Shown one piece after another: positions 7,432 through 13,781 of a stretch of DNA of 15,381 nt. Position numbers and translations under genes: made by a program. The stretch is from positions 1-15,381 of the forward strand of contig RFHX01000113.1 in NCBI GenBank assembly GCA_003695725.1, in the 5' to 3' direction. Within the stretch, counting starts at the first letter, position 1. Each line of letters begins with the position of its first letter. The notes under the pieces are model-generated. The model was not told where the DNA came from and did not search any database. It saw nothing but the letters and a program-made list of their open reading frames with translations. The stretch comes from Candidatus Schekmanbacteria bacterium (GTDB lineage Bacteria; Schekmanbacteria; GWA2-38-11; J061).

Positions 7432-8544
7432 TCAATGAGAAAGGTCATCGAGCCAGCCATCTTCTTTGTTGATTCTTCTTCTAAACAATTTGCCTTGATT
7501 TTCAGGATTCTTAGCTTGATGGTACTTGAGATAAATATAGCCGTCCATAATTCCTAAAATCTCTATTTTCCCTGTTTTATGCGACATAACATATCTAAAG
7601 CGTTTACTGTAGCCATCAAGCATCGATTTTGCCTTTTCAACGATTTCATAACCGCGATACAAAGGCACTTGGAAATGCTTCTTCACCCGCTTTACCGGCC
7701 GACATTGGAACAGATAATACGGGATTACTCCAATCTTTATCAGTTTTGTGTTCAAATCTGCAATAGTCTCTGGATTATCATTGACCCCCTTTAGAAGGAC
7801 TGATTGGTTGCTGACAGTTACCAATGCATTTTTCAACAGGTCAATCGCTTTTTTAGATTCACTGGTAATTTCTCTTGGATGATTAAAATGGGTAGTTATA
7901 TAAACTCTTTTAAATTTTGATGCAGAACTTCTCAAAACAGTTATCAATTCATTATCTTTCGTTATTCTGTGGGGTAAAACAGCAGGTATCTTTGTACCAA
8001 TGCGAATAAAGTCTATATGCGGGATAGTGCTGATTTTTTCCAAAAAATGTTTTATGATATTTGTTGGCAATGTCAATGGATCTCCACCGCTAATTAAAAC
8101 ATTGTTAATTTCTTTATGCGCTTTTATATAATTGACTGCTTCAGAAAATTTCTTCAGAACTTCGTCTGAGGACAATCCCACCATTCTTTTTCTGAAACAG
8201 TACCTGCAATAGTTTGCACATTTAACAGTCGCCAAAATCAGGGCAGTCTTTTCATATTTGTGTTGAAGTCCCTGCATCATCGTATTCTCTTTTTCTCCGC
8301 TTGTGTCATAGGAACCAAGAAGATGGAGCTCTTCTTCCGATGCAACAGCCATTTTTCTAATAGGGTCATCTATTTTGTCAGGATTCATAAGGGATAAATA
8401 GTAACGAGTAATCTTCATTGGATGGCGGGCAATTACTTGTTCAATCTTTTTTATGTCCGATTTAGGTATATAAATATATTTTGAGAGCTTTGATAGCGAA
8501 GTAATGCTCTCATCAAGTTCTTTTTTCCATACAGCTCTTTCCAT
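7432..8544 (-). CDS. KamA-family radical SAM protein (lysine 2,3-aminomutase-like)
   Basis: A radical SAM, PLP-dependent aminomutase homologue. The 4Fe-4S motif CxxxCxxC is Cys109, Cys113 and Cys116, followed by FRKR; ISGGDPL (151-157) is the SAM-binding glycine motif. By alignment to clostridial lysine 2,3-aminomutase from memory, the PLP lysine is Lys326 (SHKTGK, 321-326), and the first substrate-binding Asp (D293 there) is Asp256 in GVND. The second (D330) is replaced by Val319. At 370 residues it is shorter than KamA (about 416) and longer than E. coli EpmB (about 342). It could therefore be a lysine aminomutase, an EF-P-modifying enzyme, or act on another amino acid. No efp or lysine-fermentation gene is visible nearby. 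It sits 119 bases downstream of the CDP-alcohol transferase gene and may be a separate unit. The ribosome binding site is weak. Confidence 0.88.
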   Translation of the reverse strand: MERAVWKKELDESITSLSKLSKYIYIPKSDIKKIEQVIARHPMKITRYYLSLMNPDKIDDPIRKMAVASEEELHLLGSYDTSGEKENTMMQGLQHKYEKTALILATVKCANYCRYCFRKRMVGLSSDEVLKKFSEAVNYIKAHKEINNVLISGGDPLTLPTNIIKHFLEKISTIPHIDFIRIGTKIPAVLPHRITKDNELITVLRSSASKFKRVYITTHFNHPREITSESKKAIDLLKNALVTVSNQSVLLKGVNDNPETIADLNTKLIKIGVIPYYLFQCRPVKRVKKHFQVPLYRGYEIVEKAKSMLDGYSKRFRYVMSHKTGKIEILGIMDGYIYLKYHQAKNPENQGKLFRRRINKEDGWLDDLSH

Positions 8545-8663
8545 AAATTTAGTCTCTAAAATTGAACAGTTGCTGAAATCACCATTTACTGTGTAAGAGG
8601 AAAAAATATCTAAAAAGAAATAGGAAATATCAATATGTTAATAAAAAAATTTTTGTTTTTTGT

Positions 8664-9536
8664 CTATAAGTTATTTTCTTTCTTTACCCTGCAGTCCTTT
8701 CTATCTTCCCTGCCAATCCAATTCGAAACAAATGAATTCTTCAACACTATAATAAATCGTCCAAAAAAGGAGAGAGTCAGCATAAAGGCATAGAAAAAAA
8801 CCAATATGCTTCTCATATCAGGATAAAAGGAAACTCCAAAGATTTTCTTTATTCCAAAATAATCAGCAAATACTGCAATCATCATTCCAACCAATATACC
8901 TATCTCATTGATCGTAGCACCTGTTGAAGGCCATAATCTAAAAGCCCAAAGAAAATAATTCAACAAACTCGACTCCTTCTGCTTCTTATTTTGTTCAAAG
9001 AAGGAATTTTCATTTTTTGGAAAGTGAAAATTCACTCTCTTTCCCTTAAACTTTCCATAAATCGTTTGTTGGGCTGATGTAAAAATCATCTTATTAAAAT
9101 GGTAAAAGGTTGCAAAAAGTACTCCTGCCACAAGAAGAGGAAGTTTTTTGTGTTCAAGATAAAGACCTGCCGAAAATCCACCCATAGCGCAAAAACTTAC
9201 AATGTGATGGCTGATAGCATCTAAAAAAATTCCCTCATCGGAAAATTCATTTCTGCATCTTGCAATTTCTCCGTCAACACAGTCTGAAAGATACCAAATT
9301 TGAATCGACAAACTGCCTGCAATTGCTGTAATCATAGATGGATAAACATATAAAATCCCTCCAATGACACCAAGAATCATACCTACAAGAGTCACGGTAT
9401 TCGCGCTAATAGATGTCCTCAAAAGCAGAGAGGAAACATAGGGTGATATTCTCCTCATTATCAGCCATGCATAAAACTGTTCATCCTCTTTCTTTTTTTG
9501 GCAATTTTCTCTTATGTATTTTGCTGTAAAATACAT
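8664..9536 (-). CDS. CDP-alcohol phosphatidyltransferase family membrane protein
   Basis: Integral membrane enzyme that transfers a phosphoryl-alcohol group from a CDP-activated donor to an acceptor alcohol with loss of CMP. The family motif DxxDGxxAR(x8)GxxxDxxxD is present as Asp85, Asp88-Gly89, Ala92-Arg93, Gly102, Asp106, but its last Asp is His110. Several hydrophobic segments are visible, including about 46-80, 111-150 and 210-265, with a hydrophilic Lys-rich loop near 160-192. The 290-residue length exceeds the smallest family members (about 180-220). An AAAGG motif precedes the ATG, which lies 7 bases after the dehydrogenase stop, so this is the third gene of a cassette. The substrate is unknown; the DGEIAR wording resembles inositol- or glycerol-phosphate-using members rather than PgsA. 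Confidence is high for the family and low for the substrate. Confidence 0.9.
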   Translation of the reverse strand: MYFTAKYIRENCQKKKEDEQFYAWLIMRRISPYVSSLLLRTSISANTVTLVGMILGVIGGILYVYPSMITAIAGSLSIQIWYLSDCVDGEIARCRNEFSDEGIFLDAISHHIVSFCAMGGFSAGLYLEHKKLPLLVAGVLFATFYHFNKMIFTSAQQTIYGKFKGKRVNFHFPKNENSFFEQNKKQKESSLLNYFLWAFRLWPSTGATINEIGILVGMMIAVFADYFGIKKIFGVSFYPDMRSILVFFYAFMLTLSFFGRFIIVLKNSFVSNWIGREDRKDCRVKKENNL

Positions 9537-9543
9537 ATCGCCT

Positions 9544-10605
9544 TTAATCCCAAAGGTTATTCACAATTTCCACTGCTTGTCTTTTCTTGATATTCTTTTT
9601 TTCGAGAATCGTATATCTACCGGGACGAGTTTGCGGCGCATAACAGACCGCCTCAACCAACTGTGTTTTAGTGAGGCCTATCTCCTTTGGATGGACAGGA
9701 AGTCCCACCAATGAAAAAAATTTCCTCATCTTCTCATAGTCACCGCCCTGCAAATAAAGAGAAATCAAAATTCCAAGAGCAACTTGTTCGCCATGAAGAG
9801 CTGGAGAGTTGAAGAGTGCATCGATTGCATGGCTGATTTTATGCTCTGAACCGCTGCAGGGTCTGCTGTTGCCTGAAATCTCCATAGCAACACCGCTCAA
9901 TATGAGTCCTTCCACTAATCTAATGATGAAGTCTTCGGTAAAATCTATCTTAGAACTTGCATAGTTGTTGTATGATGTATAAATCGAGTTGGCTGCAGTG
10001 TGAGCTACAATAGCAGCATAGTCATCGTATTCTTCCATACCTTTTTCTGCCGCCAACTGCCAATCCCTTACTGCTGTTATGTTTGAAAGTAAATCGCCAA
10101 CGCCGGAAGATGTGCTTCTGGCTGACGCTTTTTTTACCAAATAGAGTGGGACAAAGACTCCTTTTGGAATGGCCGCCCCAAGACTTAGAGTCTTATTGCC
10201 GTCTTTGATAATTGCTACCGGTGAGGAAATCCCATCGTGAGAGACTTGAGTTGGAACACTAAAAAAAGGAATTTTCGATTTTGAAGCGCCCAATTTTGCC
10301 ACATCAAGAATTTTTCCACCGCCTGTGCCTATTATCAATTCAGGTTTGTATTTTTTTGCAAAGTCAGCCAAATCCTTCACAGTTGCCATAGAATTGGCTT
10401 CCAATACCAAAAGCTCGCCTTTTCTTCTTTTTGAAAGTGAATCAAAAAGCTTTTTAGCCACTCTTCTCACACTTCCTCGCCCTGAAACAATTAGAAATCG
10501 TTTATAGGAATTCTGACACAAGACCTCGTCAATATTATCTGAAAGTTCTTTGAAAGAAGAGGCAAACCTTAAATGAGAAGGGACTGAAATTTTTCTAAGA
10601 TACAT
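9544..10605 (-). CDS. sn-Glycerol-1-phosphate dehydrogenase (bacterial G1PDH/AraM-like)
   Basis: Cytoplasmic enzyme of the iron-containing/dehydroquinate-synthase-like alcohol dehydrogenase superfamily. G1PDH reduces dihydroxyacetone phosphate with NAD(P)H to sn-glycerol-1-phosphate, the enantiomer used for archaeal lipids. Diagnostic stretches are GTGGGK (93-98, nucleotide binding), SVPTQVSHDGISSP (116-129), GVGDLLSN (168-175), RPCSGSEH (248-255) and LHGEQVALG (270-278). The three metal ligands are intact: Asp171, His255 and His271. The 353-residue length is normal. Its start overlaps the end of the cytidylyltransferase gene by 11 bases, so translation is probably coupled; the ribosome binding site itself is weak. 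Other phospho-alcohol dehydrogenases of the superfamily are possible, but the motif set fits G1PDH best. No PcrB/GGGPS homologue lies in the window to take the product into prenyl ethers. Confidence 0.9.
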   Translation of the reverse strand: MYLRKISVPSHLRFASSFKELSDNIDEVLCQNSYKRFLIVSGRGSVRRVAKKLFDSLSKRRKGELLVLEANSMATVKDLADFAKKYKPELIIGTGGGKILDVAKLGASKSKIPFFSVPTQVSHDGISSPVAIIKDGNKTLSLGAAIPKGVFVPLYLVKKASARSTSSGVGDLLSNITAVRDWQLAAEKGMEEYDDYAAIVAHTAANSIYTSYNNYASSKIDFTEDFIIRLVEGLILSGVAMEISGNSRPCSGSEHKISHAIDALFNSPALHGEQVALGILISLYLQGGDYEKMRKFFSLVGLPVHPKEIGLTKTQLVEAVCYAPQTRPGRYTILEKKNIKKRQAVEIVNNLWD

Positions 10606-11365
10606 TTCTATGAATCTTTTCCTTAATTTCTTTTATGATATTTTTTGCCTTCTCCAAATCGTCAAAATCATCTACTTCTGTCCAAACCTTATTTTGTGTA
10701 GAAACGAAGCCAAGATTTATTTTTGGACAAACTCTGTGAAGAGCATCCTCATAATACTTGTCGTCTTCACCATTATAAAGCATTCTTTCTGCTTCCTCAA
10801 AAAAAATCTCCCTCCCTTTTCCCTTTAAATGGAGAATTCCTATGTATTCTCCAAAACTTTCTGCAGGGGGCAGCCATTTGCCTATTTCAACTATCCTTCC
10901 TGTAGTTTTTTTATCGAGCTTTACCTTCATTTCTTCTTCAGCAAGCTTTTTATAGTTGTCCACTACTAAAAAGGACTCATTCATTTCATCGATGGCGGAA
11001 ACTGCACTTTCAAGTATATCAGGATGATAGAGAATATCTGAATTGAGAAGAAGAGTTTCATCATCAAAAAAATTCTTTGCACAATAAACAGAATATAGAT
11101 TATTCTTAGTTGCATATTCTTCATTATAAATGAAGCCAAAGACAGCGTTTGTTTGTCCGAAATTTTCAACAACAAAGGGTTGTATCGTTTCTTCCCTATA
11201 GCCTGTTACAAAAGAAATTTGTTTGACTCCGTTTGCTATAAGCTGTGCTACTGAATAATAGAGCATAGGTTTCTCATCTATTTCAATGAGGCATTTTGGT
11301 TTATCTTCTGTCAATGGCATAAGTCTTTTACCTAAACCAGCTGCAAGAATAACCGCATTCTTCAT
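10595..11365 (-). CDS. LicC-like phospho-alcohol cytidylyltransferase (NTP transferase fold)
   Basis: Soluble nucleotidyltransferase, 256 residues, predicted to couple a phosphorylated small alcohol to CTP and release pyrophosphate. The signature loop is LAAGLGKRLMPLT (7-19) with PKCL (23-26) supplying the conserved Lys24. LLLNSD (105-110) gives metal-binding Asp110, and TEVDDFDDL (229-237) gives the second acidic site (Asp232). The segment YATKNNLYSVY (84-94) resembles pneumococcal LicC (CTP:phosphocholine cytidylyltransferase) and inositol-1-phosphate cytidylyltransferases more than glucose-1-phosphate enzymes. It is the first gene of a three-gene cassette; AGAGGA sits 7 bases before the ATG. 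Downstream G1PDH suggests glycerol-1-phosphate as substrate, but choline-, inositol- or phosphonate-type substrates remain possible. There is no sugar-pyrophosphorylase C-terminal extension. Confidence 0.85.
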   Translation of the reverse strand: MKNAVILAAGLGKRLMPLTEDKPKCLIEIDEKPMLYYSVAQLIANGVKQISFVTGYREETIQPFVVENFGQTNAVFGFIYNEEYATKNNLYSVYCAKNFFDDETLLLNSDILYHPDILESAVSAIDEMNESFLVVDNYKKLAEEEMKVKLDKKTTGRIVEIGKWLPPAESFGEYIGILHLKGKGREIFFEEAERMLYNGEDDKYYEDALHRVCPKINLGFVSTQNKVWTEVDDFDDLEKAKNIIKEIKEKIHRNVS

Positions 11366-11400
11366 ATACTTTTTCCTCTTTCTTCTGATTAATTTTAGAA

Positions 11401-11430
11401 GGTATAGTTTGAGTCAACTATGAGTGTCAA
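11401..11430 (-). promoter_or_regulatory. Candidate sigma70-type promoter of the CDP-alcohol cassette, with internal dyad
   Basis: On the minus strand an exact TTGACA (11430-11425) is followed after 18 bases by TATACC (11406-11401), about 36 bases before the cytidylyltransferase ATG. The spacer and -10 overlap an inverted repeat, ATAGTT (11404-11409) and AACTAT (11416-11421), which could bind a regulator. The -10 is imperfect (4 of 6). This is the best promoter-like match in the greA-cassette gap. Confidence 0.45.
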
Positions 11431-11558
11431 GAAAGATTTTATTCCTCATATGAAATTGCAAGACCGATAAGCAGAGCAAGTCATTTTTCATATCTATTTA
11501 GAGAATGTGCCAAAAAATGAGTGCAAAATGATAAAATTGAACGAATTTTGTTCTTGTT

Positions 11559-12032
11559 CTATTCCTTATATTCAACTTTCAAAATTTCATACTCATAGAT
11601 TCCCCCCGGGGCGTTGACTTTAACGACATCTCCCTCCTCTTTTTTAAGAAGCGCCCGGGCAATTGGGGAAGTTATGGAAATTCTTCCTTCCTGAATATTT
11701 GTTTCATATTCTCCTACTAATGTATAAACTCTTTTCTCACCTGTCTGGACATTTTGAAGGTGCACGGTGGCGCCAAACATTACAACATCAGAATCAATAT
11801 TTTCTACATCTATTATCTGCGAGTTGGCTATAGCCGCCTTTAATTCAGCCATTTTTCCCTCTATGAATGCTTGTTTTTCCTTTGCTGCTGAAAATTCAGC
11901 ATTTTCACTAATGTCACCGTGCGCCCTCGCTTCTGCTATATCTTTCACATTCTGAGGCCTTTCAACCTTTTCCAAATATTCAAGTTTCTTAAGCAATTCA
12001 TTATAGCCCCGTCGTGTAATTGGTTTTCTCAT
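11559..12032 (-). CDS. greA: Transcription elongation factor GreA
   Basis: GreA enters the secondary channel of stalled RNA polymerase and stimulates cleavage of backtracked RNA. The 157-residue length is standard. Residues 1-76 form the antiparallel coiled coil, with the tip motif HGDISENAEF (38-47) carrying the acidic residues Asp40 and Glu43, which match the catalytic pair of E. coli GreA. Residues about 82-156 form the FKBP-like domain (SPIARALLKK at 122-131, GDVVKV at 134-139). A strong AAGGAG lies 9 bases before the ATG. It stands between the ABC exporter genes (81 bases upstream) and the cytidylyltransferase gene (193 bases downstream). Its role is general, so its position here is probably incidental. 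Confidence 0.97.
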   Translation of the reverse strand: MRKPITRRGYNELLKKLEYLEKVERPQNVKDIAEARAHGDISENAEFSAAKEKQAFIEGKMAELKAAIANSQIIDVENIDSDVVMFGATVHLQNVQTGEKRVYTLVGEYETNIQEGRISITSPIARALLKKEEGDVVKVNAPGGIYEYEILKVEYKE

Positions 12033-12113
12033 AAAATACTTCTCCTTTTAAAGTAACAATGGATTTACCAAATATTCCTTTGTCAAATTTGGAATTTCTC
12101 TTGTATCACAAAA

Positions 12114-12863
12114 TCAAGATGTTGTCCCAAGATATTGTTCTACAATCTTATCTGGAACATCAATCATTTTGATTTCCCCTTTTTCAAGCCATATTGTCCT
12201 GTCGCAAAACTCTTTGATTAGTGACATATCATGCGAGACAAAAACAATAGTCTTACCCAAGTCAACGAATTCCTTAATTTTGTTCATACACTTTTTCCTA
12301 AATTCAGCATCTCCAACGGAAAGCACCTCATCAACAATAAGGATATCTGCATCAACATGAGCTGCAATTGCAAAACCAAGGCGCGCTTTCATTCCTGAAG
12401 AATAATTTTTAACCTGAAGATCAAGAAATTTATGAAGGCCGGCAAATTCGACTATTTCATCAAATCGTTTACGCACTTCCTCTAACTTCAGCCCAAGTAT
12501 TACTCCATTCAAGAAAATATTTTCTCTTCCCGTCAATTCAGATCTAAATCCTGCCCCGAGCTCTAAAAGTGCAGAAACGGAACCATTTGTTTCAATTTCA
12601 CCTTCATCGGGGATGAGAGTGCCTGCTATCATTTTAAGCAATGTACTTTTACCTGCACCATTTCTGCCTACCAATCCTACGATTTCACCTTTTTTCACAG
12701 AAAAGGAGACATTTCTCAGCGCCCAAAAATCTTCTTTCTTATCAGAAAATCTAAACATCGTCAGCACCATTGAACGCACTGAGCCTGCCTTTTGCTTTAC
12801 CTTATGATTCAGAATAAACTTGACGCCAAGATTTTCTGTCCTTATAGCGATATTGTTATCCAT
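12114..12863 (-). CDS. ABC transporter ATP-binding subunit for polysaccharide/O-antigen export (Wzt/KpsT-like)
   Basis: Cytoplasmic ATPase that powers export of a lipid-linked or capsular glycan through the adjoining permease. Residues run in the typical order: Walker A GRNGAGKST (66-74), ABC signature YSSGMKAR (154-161), Walker B ADILIVDE (172-179), D-loop SVGD (182-185) and His211 of the H-loop. The N-terminal AIRTENLGVKF and the ELGAGF segment (101-106) are characteristic of the O-antigen/teichoic acid exporter subfamily. The protein is 249 residues long and ends just after the nucleotide-binding domain, so it lacks the C-terminal glycan-binding domain of long Wzt proteins. It begins 4 bases after the permease stop, so the two are certainly co-transcribed. 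The exported polymer is unknown. Confidence 0.93.
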   Translation of the reverse strand: MDNNIAIRTENLGVKFILNHKVKQKAGSVRSMVLTMFRFSDKKEDFWALRNVSFSVKKGEIVGLVGRNGAGKSTLLKMIAGTLIPDEGEIETNGSVSALLELGAGFRSELTGRENIFLNGVILGLKLEEVRKRFDEIVEFAGLHKFLDLQVKNYSSGMKARLGFAIAAHVDADILIVDEVLSVGDAEFRKKCMNKIKEFVDLGKTIVFVSHDMSLIKEFCDRTIWLEKGEIKMIDVPDKIVEQYLGTTS

Positions 12864-12867
12864 AGCC

Positions 12868-13656
12868 CTATATGAACTTTAACATTACTCTTTCATTTTT
12901 AATGAAGAAATATATTCCTGAAAAATAAATAAGAGCAGTTATTGCAACAGCTTCAATTATATAATGAAAATCAGGAAAAGAATTGCCGAGCAATACTGCG
13001 CGGTAAGATTCAACAACAACAGCCATCGGATTCAACATATATATATCACGAATAGACTCCGGCACTTTTGCTGCTGGATATATAACCGGAGTCGCATAAA
13101 ACCAAAACCTCATAAAAACAGACTGCAAGCGCTGTACATCACGAAAAAGTACATTTAGATTAGAAAGGAAAAGATTTATTCCATAGATAAAAAAGAATTG
13201 CAGGATAAGAATGCAGGGGAAGAATACCAAATTCCCTGTTAGATTGATTTTGTAATAAATTATGAAGATAAAGAGCACGGCAAGGCTCAAAATAAATTCA
13301 ATCATTCTCGATATAACATCAGCAAGCGGGAATATTTCACGGGGCATCTTCACTTTTCTAATGAGATTATAATTTCTCGTCAAAGATGATACTGCCGTTG
13401 TTGTTGACATCTGAAAAAAGTTCCACGAAAGAATACCTGTAAGCAAAAATACAGGATAGTTTTCAACCTTGAATCTAACTACAATAGAAAAAACAAAAAG
13501 ATAGACAAGCATTGTCAGAAGCGGCTCTAACAGAGACCAAAAATATCCAAGGACAGAACCCATATACTTTTCTTTTAAATTGGAGACAACGATTATTCGC
13601 AAAAGGTCGCGATACTTTGTAATCATCCTTATTCTGCTTAAAATTGAATCTTCCAT
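12868..13656 (-). CDS. ABC transporter permease for polysaccharide/O-antigen export (Wzm/KpsM-like)
   Basis: Integral inner-membrane protein of the ABC-2 family, 262 residues, forming the channel for glycan export with the ATPase encoded next. YRDLLRIIVVSNLKEKY (15-31) is the conserved N-terminal amphipathic stretch before GYFWSLLEPLL (37-47). About six hydrophobic segments follow (near 42-60, 68-88, 115-137, 143-168, 180-195 and 232-253). FRDVQRL (171-177) and YATPVIYP (187-194) are family landmarks, as is LNPMAVVVESYR (208-219). It is the first gene of a tight pair and is preceded by a good promoter candidate. O-antigen, capsule or teichoic-acid-like substrates cannot be distinguished here. 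Confidence 0.93.
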   Translation of the reverse strand: MEDSILSRIRMITKYRDLLRIIVVSNLKEKYMGSVLGYFWSLLEPLLTMLVYLFVFSIVVRFKVENYPVFLLTGILSWNFFQMSTTTAVSSLTRNYNLIRKVKMPREIFPLADVISRMIEFILSLAVLFIFIIYYKINLTGNLVFFPCILILQFFFIYGINLFLSNLNVLFRDVQRLQSVFMRFWFYATPVIYPAAKVPESIRDIYMLNPMAVVVESYRAVLLGNSFPDFHYIIEAVAITALIYFSGIYFFIKNERVMLKFI

Positions 13657-13720
13657 AAGAAATTCTTCTTTAATTCGTAAGATTTAAAAATGATATATAG
13701 CTATCACTTTTAAAATAGAT

Positions 13721-13749
13721 TTTATAACAGTAAATTAATTTTCAGTCAA
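13721..13749 (-). promoter_or_regulatory. Candidate sigma70 promoter of the ABC exporter pair
   Basis: On the minus strand TTGACT (13749-13744), a 17-base spacer and TATAAA (13726-13721) match consensus at 10 of 12 positions. TGT directly before the -10 makes it an extended -10. The predicted start near 13714 leaves a leader of about 58 bases before the permease ATG. In that leader lies TGATA-TATAGC-TATCA (13691-13706), containing the 8-base palindrome ATAGCTAT, which could be an operator or a small hairpin. Confidence 0.55.
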
Positions 13750-13781
13750 AAAGCATTTCAATTCATAGGAAGGAATAAAAT

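Noticed and set aside
8633-8663. A/T runs after the CDP-alcohol transferase gene as a possible intrinsic terminator
   Set aside because: There is no GC-containing stem next to the runs; the only possible pairing is A-run with T-run.
9544-10605. Reading the dehydrogenase as 3-dehydroquinate synthase or a phosphonate-pathway alcohol dehydrogenase
   Set aside because: The SVPTQVSHDGISSP, GVGDLLSN and SGSEH motif set is that of glycerol-1-phosphate dehydrogenase, and no phosphonate mutase or shikimate gene is near.
11420-11470. A 16-codon plus-strand frame between the cytidylyltransferase gene and greA
   Set aside because: It has no Shine-Dalgarno, lies on the opposite strand to all neighbours and overlaps the promoter candidate.
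12081-12086. A TTGACA on the minus strand upstream of greA
   Set aside because: The sequence at 16-18 bases downstream (TCCATT and its neighbours) does not resemble a -10 element, so I do not call a greA promoter there.
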